Source: Anastatus disparis (lineage: Eukaryota > Arthropoda > Insecta > Hymenoptera > Eupelmidae). From it: DNA of 64,000 nt. The stretch spans positions 992,001 to 1,056,000 of the forward strand of contig JAFFSR010000280.1 in NCBI GenBank assembly GCA_017163975.1. The letters run 5' to 3'. The translations under genes and the position numbers were made by a program. Below are positions 10,390-21,397 of this stretch, in pieces. The notes under the pieces are model-generated. The model saw only the letters and a list, made by a program, of their open reading frames with translations, ran no database searches and was not told the DNA's origin. How positions within the stretch are numbered: the stretch's first letter is position 1; the number at the start of each line of letters is the position of its first letter.

Positions 10390-12700
10390 TGTGAATATTT
10401 AATCACTTAATGACTTAAATTAACTTTAAAAAATGACATTTCTGTTAATTTCTTATATTTTATAAATTATGTTTTGGAATTACCACTATTACTCTTCACT
10501 GCTATAATATTACGTAATTAACTTTAAATTTTAATAATTAAATAATTTGATTGCATTTGTACATTGCACCTTGATTAGTTTATTTAAATGAATTATTCAG
10601 CTTTACCTTATTTTCTAATTTAATAACATTTTAGTCTAATACAATGATCGTAGTAGCTTTTTAACAATATTTCGCATCGCCATACATTATTTTTGCTAAC
10701 AAACATTAATAAGTTTCTGAACTTTATATATTTAATTTTACATTGATCTTATTTACAACTTATATATTACTAACAATTTATATCAAATATTATTCCATCC
10801 GTAACATAATTATTTATTTACATTATTGAGTATCGTACTCACTTTACTAATATAGGTGTGCTATTTTATAATATACAATGAATTAATATTTAATATAATA
10901 TATTTAACTGAATATTTTACTTATACATGTGGGTTATTTTATAATTTACAGACATAAGCTGAAATAATATGGGCGTTTATGCACTTTCTACTCAACTGTA
11001 GTTACTTAAGGTATCAGGCCTGAGTTTCAGCCTGAAAAAAATCAGATTTAAATGTAATGATATAGTACTTGTACAGTGAAGATTTTTTAAAAGAATAAAA
11101 AGAAAGTAACTACTAAGAAATTAGACACTTCCTAGTAATATCGAACAGAACGATATAGTGCAATTAACAACGAATAATTGCAAGCGGGGCCATATTTATG
11201 ATATACTTACGAAATCCTTAGTGTTAAAAATAAAAAAAAGGTTCGTCTTATCATTGAATATATTAATTTTTATGTGATTTTTTATTCAGACCTCTATTCA
11301 TGACTTTCGCAACGATTTGCAAAAGTCATATTAATTATTTAATATTTGTTAATTCTTACATATCTCTGAAATAAAATAATGTTTATCAGCATATCATTTG
11401 GAAGTATAGAAAATTATTTAAAATTTCATTTAATTTTCTATTTCTATTATGAAATTTGTAAAAATATAAAACTTCATACCATATATATTTGCAAAACAAG
11501 GTTGAATTTTTCAATATTATATGTAAAATTTTAAATAGCTTTTTTAATATTTGACATCATTTTTTATTGTAAATATATTTTATGAATTCTTTAAAGATTA
11601 GAAATGTTTATATCTTTTTTGAATACGTGTATTAACTCTGGGGTACTTCAGGAATAAAAAGAGATTTATATTTATGCAACGAATAACTTTTATTAACTTA
11701 ATTTGCTTCTGATTTGATCAGAAATGTATAGCGGATTATCTTAAAAATCTGAAATGAGTAGAGATTTTTTCATAACACTTTTATATGTAAAAATTTAGTG
11801 TTTGTATGCATGAAAGTGGCATAATATATAGCACATGAAAATATATTTAAGAATTCAAAATGAATATTTCATAAACAATATTCAAATTCAAATATATTTA
11901 TAAGCAAGTTTAGTGCCAATGCAGTTACGAGAGATTTTATAAAAAATTTCAAAACAATAAAACGCGTTTTCGTCTGATCAACTCACCATTTCTCATCTGT
12001 TGCCCAAACCGCATACAAATGATTTTAGTTACATTAATAAACAAGTATCAAACTTTAAAAAAGTCCTTGTATTTATGTGGTCTCCATAATTTACAGGTAA
12101 CTAATCAAATTTAAAACAATAATTTTTTAAATAAAAATCTGAATAAAATCTCGTAAACATTTTTTCAATTGATCGGGAGAATATATCAATAATCTGCAAG
12201 GATATATATTTTATGATTTTATTGAAATTAATTAAATAATCCCACAAAACAGAATCCGTATTACATTGCATTATCCATTTTCCATGATTGTCCCACTGTT
12301 GTTTTATGCAGTTTTGATATCATGCTCTGCAGCGCATCTACACTTGTTTAATCATAGAATAGGAATAAAATAAATCTAGAAAAAAGTTTTGATTAAATTT
12401 AAGCTATTTTTAATATTTTATGGTCAACAATTATATTATACATTGCAAAGTATAATATTAATTTCATATTTATAGTCGTTACTATAATTTCATAGAATAC
12501 TATTTAAAATGTAATATATTATTGTTGAAAAAGGTAATATTTTTTAATGTTTTATATTCTATAAGTTTTTAATTTTATAAAAGAAGTATTAAGGATTGTA
12601 ATTTTTAATGATCTTAAATGAAAAGAATTCAAATAAAAAAAATAACATAAACGTTCTACGTAAATTTTAAAGTTAAGGTTGTAATTTAATAGTTATTTAT
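10390..12700. other. AT-rich intergenic DNA
   Basis: About 2.3 kb of very AT-rich sequence. I see no supportable gene, no clear terminal repeats and no RNA gene. Confidence 0.6.
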
Positions 12701-12850
12701 GTACCTTGGGCGAGCCTTGCGCGATTACGACCTGAGGACGATATTTACATCGTGGAATAATAAAGCCGAGGCGCGCGAGCGGCCGAGGCTTTATCCCACG
12801 ATGTAAATATCGTCCTCAGGTCGTAATCGCGCAAGGCTCGCCCAGGGTGC
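12701..12850. repeat. GC-rich near-perfect palindrome
   Basis: Arms of about 70 bp (12701-12770 and 12781-12850) are almost exact inverse copies around a roughly 10-bp loop of GCGCGCGAGC. Shared blocks include GGGCGAGCCTTGCGCG, ACGACCTGAGGACG and ATTTACATCGTGG. The GC content is far above the flanks. This is either a small foldback element or a hairpin-forming RNA or DNA unit. Confidence 0.8.
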
Positions 12851-13005
12851 TTAAAAAATTTTTCATCCCAGGCAAGGACGCATGAGGGTTTTTTGGCGCA
12901 GATGTTTTTTTACAAATAATTTTATATTTATATAATAAAATTAAAATTATATAGTACTCTTTTTTATTAGAATTTATTTATTTTTGACATTAAATAAAAA
13001 AAAAC

Positions 13006-14775
13006 GCTGCCAAGTGCTTTGGCGGAATGCTTTCTCATAGAGTTCTTTGAGTTTCATTAATTTTTTTATATTTATTTAAATGTGATTTTAATATTAAAAA
13101 ATTGTCTAACATTAATATTTACTCATATTGTACTTTATAAATTTCGAACATATATGCTAGCTGTTTGCTTTTTCAACATTTATAATTTATTTTAAATCAT
13201 CAAGTAATACAAAAAATTTGTTCTATTGAAAAAATGATATAATGTAGTAATAAAAAGAATGATGACAACAAAATTTCTAATCTTTATAAAATGCAATCAT
13301 ATTTATATATAAATACAGTTCATGTTTATGGCTCTATAAAAAAACTACTCTATGAATACCAATTTTCAATAGCTTCCCGTCTAGTTATACAAAAACATAG
13401 ATGGTATACAAAATTTGAAGCAAATCCATCGAGTAATTTTCGAGATCTAACTGGTTAAATAAATGACATTTTCTTTTCAAAATTTCTTTTTCAAAATTTT
13501 AAAAATGCTCTAAAATTAAAACTACGCTATGAAAATCAATTTTTGAAAATTTCCCTTCTTTTGGCAGTCGCAAATAATTTCACTGCAATTTTTAGAGCAA
13601 ATCTATCGAGTACTTTACGTAGAATAAAAAAAAATAAGAAAAGAAAAATCGAAATTTTTTTTAAATCTTTAAAATTCTTTAAAATTGCAACCACGCTAAG
13701 AAAATTAGTTTTCAAAAGCTTATTTTTTTCAGACAATAGCGAATTAATTGTATAAAAATTTTGGAGAAAATTTATAGTATGGTTTACGCAAAATAGAAAA
13801 TAAATGAAAAATAAAAATTTTTTTGAAAATTTTCAAAGTGCTCTAAAATTAAAACTGCACTGAGAAAATTAGTTTTCCAAAGCTTGTTTTCTTCAGACAG
13901 TAGCGAATAAATTGCATGCAAATTTTGGAGCAAATCTATCGAATGGTTTTCGTAAAATAGAAAAAAAATTAAAAATAAAAATTTTTTAAAAAATTTTAAA
14001 AATGCTCTAAAATTAAAAGTGCGCTAAGAAAATTGGTTTACAAAATTTTTTATACTTTTGGCAGTCGAAATTAAGTTTCATACAAATTTTTGAACAAATT
14101 CTTCGAGTAGTTTACGTAAAATACAAAAAAAATGAAAAATCGAAATTTTTTTAAAATTCTTAAAATGATTCTAAAAAAAAACTACGCTAAGAAAACCAAT
14201 TCTCAATAGCTTCCGCACCAGTTCATCAAAAAATTGAATTGTATGGAAAATTTAAAGTAAATCCATCGAGTAGTTTTTAAGATTTTATTGGCTTAATAAA
14301 TAGAAACATTTTTTTTTAAATTTCAAAATGCTCTAAAATTAAAACTAAACTAAGAGAATCAGTTTTTAAAAATTTATTTTATCCGGACAATCACAAATAA
14401 ATTCCGTGCAAATTTTGAAGCAAATTCATCGAGTAGTAAACAAAAAAAAACGAAAAATCAAATTTTTTTTTTTTTTTATAAAACCTTCAAAATGAAAACT
14501 ACGCTAGAAGAACCAATTATCAATAGCTTCCCAGCAAGTTAGTCACAAAACTAAATTCCATGCAAAATTAGAAGCAAATTTATCGAGTAGCTCTCGAGAT
14601 ACAGTTTACTAACTGAATTCATACATCCACACACACACACACACACACACACATACATACAGACATTTTCTGGAAACCACTTTTTTCGACTCATCGAGTT
14701 CAAATATGTATAAATTAATGAAAAAATAGAAAAAAATTTTTTTTATCGATACAATGCTTTCTCTATGAGAAAGCA
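13006..14775 (+). repeat. Family A repeat, copy 1 (degenerate tandem array)
   Basis: It begins with ACGCTGCCAAGTGCTTTGGC and GAATGCTTTCTCATAGAG and ends with the inverted form CTTTCTCTATGAGAAAGCA at 14757-14775. The body is a run of diverged units of roughly 140-250 bp. Each carries CTCTAAAATTAAAACT, then CTAAGAAAAT.AGTTTTC, TCAGACAGTAGC, AAATCTATCGA and TTTACGTAAAATA. A CA microsatellite followed by CATACAGACATTTTCTGGAAACC lies before the right end. Related copies lie at 31660-33640, 51178-51977 and 63745-64000. No protein is encoded; apparent ORFs such as 13543-13755 are repeat artefacts. Confidence 0.75.
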
Positions 14776-15339
14776 ATTAACAAGAAATAATAAAATTAAA
14801 AAGAAATAATAACATCGACAATAAATAATAAAATTAACATTATTAAAATTATTCATAGTCAATAATATTATTGCAAGTTTAGAATTTTATTTTTTCTTAT
14901 AAATATCCATTTTTTAAGTAATAAAATTCTGTAGCACAAGCTGTAGCTTGAATACCGAATACAACTGAACTTGCAGTTTTGCACTATTGAATCTTTTGTT
15001 TTTGATTTAAGTCGAAATATGATAGAGAAAAGTTGCTGCTGGGCTATAATGAACTCAATGCAACCCAGGAGCTTTATACTCCTAGGCAGTAATGACTGCT
15101 ATTGCAGCCTAGGAGCTCCTAGCGTGCATCTAACCTATTTATCAATTGAGGACTCTCTGCACGTAAAAACTCAAATGCGTCCGCCTGGGATGAAAATACA
15201 TTTTATTGGTATCAAATATGACAAATTTTTAAATAATAAGTTTTTCATCCATTGTATACAAGGAATCTGCAAGAATCTTAATCATTCCACAGTACATCAA
15301 TTAACCGAAGTAAATCGGAGCTCATACACCCTAAAATCA
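14776..15339. other. Spacer with inverted short repeat
   Basis: No convincing gene. The sequence at 15160-15200 (GCGTCCGCCTGGGATGAAAA) is an inverted match to 12866-12888 (TTTTTCATCCCAGGC...GGACGCAT), so the two bracket family A copy 1. The open frame at 14971-15348 has no recognisable protein features. Confidence 0.4.
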
Positions 15340-15723
15340 AAAGAGTAAAAATTGGAAACAAAAAGTAGAAAAGTATAGTTTTTTACTTTTAAAAGAGTAA
15401 AAGTATAGTTTTTTACTTATAAAAGAGTAAAAGTATAGTTTTTTACTTGTAAAAGAGTGAATTTAGAGTTTCACCATTATAAAAGGTAAATTAGACGAGT
15501 TTATAATTTATAAAGATAAATTCAAGCAGTTTCCTCTTTTACTAAAAGTAAAAACGTATGTTTTTTACTTTATGAAAATAAAATGATTTTAAAAAGGTAA
15601 ATATGATGTTTTCACTCTTTTCATAAAGATTAGTATCAAATTTTTTATTTTGCAAAGAGTAAAAGGTTATCTTACCTTTTCTAAAGAGTAACTTGATGTG
15701 TTCAATCTCCAGGGGAATTATTC

Positions 15724-16121
15724 TTAAGAGGAGGCCGTATCATTCTGTCCTTGTCTAATCTAAATTTTCGTTCTTATAAATAAATAAAATATTTTCATAG
15801 AAAAGTAAGACAACCGCCCAATAGAGCAAAAGACAAGCAAACAATTCTTTTCTATGAAAAAATATGAAATTTTTATAATTTTTCGAGTGAAGTCTGAAAC
15901 GAAAAAACAGTCAAATCAACTCAATCAAGTTTGATTGTTTTTCCGTTTCAGACTTCACTCGAAAAATAATAAAAATTTCATATTTTTTCATAGAAAAGAA
16001 TCGTTTGCTTGTCTTTTGCTCTATTGGGCGGTTGTCTTACTTTTCTATGAAAATATTTTATTTATTTATAATAACGAAAATTTAGATTAGACAAGGACAG
16101 AATGATACGGCCGCCTCTTAA
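15724..16121. mobile_element. TTAA-flanked perfect-arm foldback MITE (390 bp)
   Basis: Arms of about 185 bp meet around CAACTCAATCAAG. They begin GAGGAGGCCGTATCATTCTG and end, inverted, CAGAATGATACGGCCGCCTC. TTAA lies at 15724-15727 and 16118-16121. The arms are nearly identical, so this copy looks young. Its end sequence differs from the 6607-7003 MITE. Confidence 0.8.
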
Positions 16122-16279
16122 ACGATAAATCATATGTTGTTGTCTTTGTCCGACATATTAATTTTCTATCTTCTATTCTTGTGATAAAATGTTATATCGG
16201 TTGTCAGAATAAGAGCCCTGTCAAAGGGTAGAGGGTACATTTGCAATTTCGTAAAAAGTAAAATAATACCTTAAGAGGA

Positions 16280-17120
16280 TGACGAAGCTGCGCCCCTTCA
16301 TAATATTTCCATTCCAAGTTTATGAGTAAACGCTGCGTTTAATCAACTTTTTTGTTGAAATGAAAAAATTTTTAAGACTAAATTTAAGTGTGGACAACTC
16401 ATGAAATCTACCAAAATACTATACATAAAAAGTTATATACAAACTTTCAATAATAGTATTTTGAGGTTAGGTTTATCAAGTTTGATATGTAATTTCCATT
16501 CCAAGTTTATAAAAAAATAACAAATCCAAATGATTTGTTATTTTAACAAAAATTGTTGTATTAACATCCCTGTTGAAAATAATCAGCTGGATATCCAGGT
16601 GGATATCACTCTGATATTCACTTAGATGCAGCTAAAATCATATTTTTTACGATAGTTTTTACGAAAAGTAATAATAAGGCATTATCAGCATTTATATAAA
16701 ATAAAAATACTAAAAATAAAAGCAATTAAAAAATTTTATATAAATTAAAAATTTTATATGAAATTTTTTATTTGCTTTTATTTTTATATAAATTAAAGAT
16801 TGATACAAAATTTTTAATTTTCTTTTATTTTTAGTATTATTATTTATATAAATGCTGACAATGCCTAATTATTACTTTTCGCAAAAAATATCCAAATGGA
16901 TTTTAGCTGCATCCAGATGAATGAAGATCAGAGTGATATCCACCTGAATATCCAAGTGAATAACCTACCTGGACATCCAGCTGATTATTTTCAACAGGGA
17001 TAGCTTTAGTGCGGACAAGTTATCATATTAGTTTAAACAATGAATTTAAATAGATATTATTAAAATGAAAAAAGCAAAAATTGATACCAGCAGATCCGAC
17101 TTCCTATTATAACAATAAAA
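16280..17120 (+). repeat. Interspersed repeat B, copy 1, carrying an insertion
   Basis: It aligns in reverse orientation with 54600-54960. Shared stretches include CATAAAAAGTTATATACAAAC, GAGGTTAGGTTT and AATGAATTTAAA.AGAT. The alignment is interrupted only by the 432-bp foldback at 16568-16999. No coding potential. Confidence 0.7.
16568..16999. mobile_element. CCCTGTTGAAAA foldback MITE with 2-bp AT duplication
   Basis: It starts CCCTGTTGAAAATAATCAGC and ends with its inverse. Internal arms pair over about 200 bp. AT flanks both sides (16566-16567 and 17000-17001), and the homologous site at about 54718 has a single AT and no insert. That defines the boundaries directly. Confidence 0.8.
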
Positions 17121-17705
17121 AAATTAGCAAGTTATCTCGCATGTGAGATAATTTGGTAATTTTTTTATATTTTTCATTTTAAGATTTCTTTACAAATCTA
17201 AGAGCTTAAAAAATTTTATTTTTTTGTAAAACAACATCAAAATATTACAAAAAATGAGGGATTCAAGAATTTAATTTAGTCACGTGACTTTATTATCCCG
17301 AAAATAGTAAACTGATAAATTTAATCTTTGGAGGAATATCGTAAAAGTGAATATTGATCAAATTCCTTTTTTCGGTTATTGAGGTATTATTTCACTTTTT
17401 ACAAAATTACAAATGTGCTTTTTACTCTTTGGCAAAAGAGTGAACACATCAAGTTACTCTTTAGAAAAGGTAAGATAATCTTTTACTCTTTGCAAAATAA
17501 AAAATTTGATACTAATCTTTATGAAAAGAGTGAAAACATCATATTTACATTTTTAAAATCATTTTATTTTCATAAAGTAAAAAACATACGTTTTTACTTT
17601 TAGTAAAAGAGGAAACTGCTTGAATTTATCTTTATAAATTATAAACTCGTCTAATTTACCTTTTATAGTGGTAAAGCTCTTAATTTACTCTTTTACAAGT
17701 ACTAG

Positions 17706-18080
17706 AAGTTCATTAACGCGCGTACCGCGCGTGTGGATTCACATGCGATGACATAATAAATTAATTCGTGTAATTTATATATGCATAATATTTTTAAAAA
17801 TTATTTTATTTAAAAAACACTACCGAATTTTGCAAACTTGAGCTATGAATTTATAATATTAAAATTACTTAATGATTTTATTAAAGACAGGGGCCGTATT
17901 CAGTAACTGTCTCGCGAACGAAATAGACCTAAAGAAGCTCTCTGATTGGTCAATACCGCTCGTGTGACACATACAGAATAATTCCCCAGGTAATGAGTTA
18001 AGTAACAAATATTTAAGGCTGTGTTTTCATAGAATCAAAATATGTAGTATACTTTCTCGTGCATATAATGTACGAAAATA
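17706..18080. other. Non-coding spacer
   Basis: No gene seen. GGGGCCGTATTCAGTAAC at 17891 resembles one end of a MITE, but no second end was located. Confidence 0.35.
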
Positions 18081-19234
18081 CAGTACCGCTCAAAAGTTCG
18101 TAAAAATTTTTTTTTATTTAACTCAACTTCAAACTGCAATATTTCGGAAACGGCTCGATGAATTTGAAAAATCCGGACAGCGTTTGAAAGATCAGACAAA
18201 ATACTATCTTTTTGTGTCCTGCCAAATATTTTTATCTCTTTTTTTAACTCTATTTCTAATGATAGAAAAATTTTTTATTTTTACGAATTTTTAAATTTCA
18301 ATCAATCAAATGTAACTTTTTAAGAAATTGTTAAAATTAAAAAATTCGAAAACGACTGAAAAGTAGAGTGAATTTCCTAAATCTTTATATTTTATGATTT
18401 TTTTGTATCTATTTCCTGCGTGTAGCTAAAAATGCGCAAAAATGGAAAGTACAAGAAAATCAGTTTTAAATATGATAATATTTTTCAATGTCGCGAGTCA
18501 ATTTTGGTTTACATTAGCAAGATACAAAAAGATAGTATTTTGTCTAATCTTTTAAACGCCATCCAGATTTTTTAAATTTATCGAGTCATTTTCGAAATAT
18601 CGCAGTTTGAAGTTGAGTTTCTAAAAAAAAATTTTTTTACGAACTAATGAACGGTATTGTATACTTTTAACAAAATTATCACCAATTTTATCACAATTAT
18701 TATAAATGATAGTGTCCTTTTTTTGAATAAATTAAAGTTATTTACAAATTTAATTCTTCGTATGTACATACGAACTACAGATTTGAACACATGCTGAAAT
18801 GTAAACAAAAATAGACCCGCGATATTGGAAAATATTATCATATCTAAAACTGATTTTCTTGTACTTTCCATTTTTGCGCATTTTTAGCTACACGCAGGAA
18901 ATAGATACAAAAAAATCATAGAACATAAAGATTTAGGAAATTCACTCTACTTTTCAGTCGTGTTCGAATTTTTTAATTTTAACAATTTCTTAAAAAGTTA
19001 CATTTGATTGATTGAAATTTAAAAATTCGTAAAAATAAAAAATTTTTCTATCATTAGAAATAGAGTTAAAAAAAGAGATAAAAATATTTGGCAGGACGCA
19101 AAAAGATAGTATTTTGTCTGATCTTTCAAACGCTGTCCGGATTTTTCAAATTCATCGAGCCGTTTCCGAAATATTGCAGTTTGAAGTTGAGTTAAAAAAA
19201 AAAAAATTTTTACGAACTTTTGAGCGGTACTGTA
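18079..19234. mobile_element. Mariner/Tc1-like long foldback element
   Basis: It starts CAGTACCGCTCAAAAGTTCG at 18081 and ends with the inverse at 19232, with TA at 18079-18080 and 19233-19234. Arms of about 420 bp (18081-18510 and 18815-19232) match closely. The middle holds a further, more diverged right-end copy (18530-18660, ending TGAACGGTATTG). It has no transposase, so it is a non-autonomous element. TA duplication and this terminal motif fit the Tc1/mariner superfamily. Confidence 0.7.
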
Positions 19235-19634
19235 TATACTACTTTTATCTATAAATTTCAATTTTTCAGCTTATTTATGGAAAATAATATTCTCAATTTT
19301 AATCTTTTATTTTTTCTTTTCTTATAAATTCAACATCCTTTATATATGTTTATGTATGCAAGGTCTAAATTTATAGTCGAGATTCGATTTTACAAACACC
19401 ATTCTATCCTCCGATTTTCATACTCTGCGTTCCTTGCTCGTACCGTTTTAGTTCCACTTTTCAACACTGCATTTAATTTTACATGTATTTATTGGAGCTC
19501 GTGTCGCTTAACGTGATAAACATAATTATACAAAAGCGAGAAGCACATCTACGTTATTGAGATGAAGATCAAGTCTAAATACAAATTTAAAAGTTACTTC
19601 CTCTGCTTTTTCCTTTATACAATAAAAGAAAATT

Positions 19635-19755
19635 CGTCATTGTTTAAACACGCGTAATTAAAGGTGCTGTAGTTCTGTGCTCTTTCATTAATAATCGTCA
19701 TTGTTTAAACACGCGTAGTTAAAGGTGCTGTAGTTCTTTGCTCTTTCATTGCTAA
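19635..19755. repeat. 61-bp tandem duplication upstream of the OB-fold gene
   Basis: Two units, 19635-19695 and 19696-19755, both start CGTCATTGTTTAAACACGCG and contain TTAAAGGTGCTGTAGTTCT. They end 33 bp before the ATG at 19788, so they probably span the core promoter or transcription start region. Confidence 0.7.
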
Positions 19756-19787
19756 TATTTAAATTGAATTTATTGTTAGCAATTACT

Positions 19788-19972
19788 ATGGAGGACGAAT
19801 ATTTAAATATATCTGATGAAGAAATAGATGGTGTTTTGTTTAGTGGAGAATTGTTAGATAATTTAGTCATTTATGAAAAGACTGTGTAAGTTTTATTTTA
19901 ATCATTTCTTTAGACATCTTGTATATAATAAATAGTAATCTGTTCTATTTTAATATAATAAATACATCAAAT

Positions 19973-20009
<37 letters not shown>

Positions 20010-20032
20010 ATATAATAAAGATATATCGCCTA

Positions 20033-20065
<33 letters not shown>

Positions 20066-20413
20066 TGCCGTGTATAAGAATTTTATGTGCCCTCAGTTAG
20101 CTGAAATTCAGCTAAAATTTAGCTGAAAGTTAGCTAAAAGTTAGCTGAAATTCAGATAAAATTTAGCTGAAAGTTAGCTGAGAGATAGCTGAAATTCAGA
20201 TAAAATTTAGCTGAAAGTTAGCTAAAAGTTGGCTGAAATTCAGATAAAATTCAGCTGAAAGTTAGCTGAGAGATAGCTGAAAGGTAGTTAATTGTTAGCT
20301 AATTTAATTAATTGTTATCTAATTTAAGAACGTTCTCTTGGAAATTGATATTGATTTGATAATTGATATTGACAATGGGGGTTGGAGCAGAAGCGAGCAG
20401 GGAGGAACCCCTA

Positions 20414-20473
<60 letters not shown>

Positions 20474-21397
20474 TTTACTTTTAGTGAGTTAATTGGTATC
20501 ATAGGTGACTCAGAAATTAGGTATAATTTGATGAAATTCACATTGAACAACAAAAGTGATCATAGTATTCAAGTCCTTATATGGGATAAAGATATTGCTG
20601 ATAACGTAAGAAGCATAATAATGCCAGGAAATGTATGTTTTAAACTTAATTTTAAATATATTAAATATTTATTTAATTAATATAGTAAATCATACTTTAT
20701 TTACAGATCATTCATATTCATGGGGCCATTGCTAGGCCACATCATGATACTTTAAGTCAGGGTAATGCCAAATTTGACTTAAATATTATGTCGAATAGTA
20801 CAATTAGATTGGTAAAATCAACACCTAATTATGTTATGACTCCAAATAACAAAAATATTACCTCAGTAAGCATACAAGATGCAGTTAAAATGTCTGAAAC
20901 TATTCGTAAGTATTGTATTGAAAAGATCTTAACTTATATTATAATTTTTGAATTGATGAAATCATTATATTTATTTTAAAATTTCTAGAAATTGTTGGAT
21001 ACATAAAAAACATGATAAAAACAATAACCCTTCCTACTGGAAAAATAAATCAGGGTTGCCTAACTGACTGTGTCCAATATAAATTAGAGATAAGATCTCC
21101 AGATATATCTGACATGTCGGAGTATAAATTAGGTTCGCAGGTTAGGATCATAGGAATAGTTAAACATTCTACGTACCCATATTTATGGGTTTTAAGTAAA
21201 TCACACATTACTTTAGAAAGTGATACAGTCAAAAAAATCTCAGAATTACTCAAAGGTACCAAAATGCCTAAGAGAGTAAATTCTGAAAATGTATACAGTT
21301 TCAAAAATGTAAGATTCAATACTTATAATTTGATAAAAGCTTAACAAAATTAATATTTATCAATAAAAATTTTAATGTTTATTTTCAGAAAAAGTAA
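19788..21397 (+). CDS. RPA70-like OB-fold protein, copy 1 (four or five exons)
   Basis: Proposed exons are 19788-19885, 20485-20632, 20707-20905, 20989-21308 and 21389-21397, all with GT/AG junctions and consistent phase, giving about 257 aa. If the last intron is not used, the frame ends at 21344. An acidic N-terminus (MEDEYLNISDEE) leads into two or three OB-fold-like segments: ELIGIIGD...QVLIWDKD, then IIHIHGAIARP...STIRLVKS, then IVGYIKNM...LGSQVRIIGIVKH. This order resembles the ssDNA-binding folds of the large RPA subunit, including the strand with VLIW. No zinc finger is seen. It converges with a clear homologue on the minus strand at 23180-24014. No frameshifts or stops are seen, so it may be functional. 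Whether it is a host gene or a mobile-element gene is open. Confidence 0.6.
19977..20469. repeat. Simple repeats in intron 1 of the OB gene
   Basis: (TA)n at 19977-20004, (GCC)n at 20033-20066, a minisatellite of AGCTGAAAGTTAGCTGA-type units at 20097-20330, and (TA)n at 20414-20469. Four different repeat types lie within 500 bp. Confidence 0.85.

Larger units (their letters stand above)
15340..17705. repeat. Large foldback repeat enclosing nested elements
   Basis: Inverted arms of roughly 270-290 bp, about 15430-15705 and 17440-17705, match at high identity. Examples are AAAAGGTAAATTAGACGAG and AAAGAGTAACTTGATGTGTTC on the left with their reverse complements on the right. The left arm is preceded by three 36-37-bp direct repeats of AAAAGAGTAAAAGTATAG plus TTTTTTAC. 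The interior holds the TTAA palindrome (15728-16117) and an interspersed repeat with a further foldback (16568-16999). No gene. Confidence 0.75.

Noticed and set aside
14971..15348. 125-codon plus-strand ORF
   Set aside because: No recognisable motif, irregular composition, and it lies between inverted short repeats; treated as chance.
18644..19261. Minus-strand ORFs of 75 and 80 codons
   Set aside because: They lie inside the mariner-like foldback arms and translate terminal repeat sequence.
20308..20680. Single continuous ORF through the TA repeat (105 codons)
   Set aside because: The Tyr-Ile run is the microsatellite; only the part after the TTTTAG acceptor at 20484 is coding and belongs to exon 2 of the OB gene.
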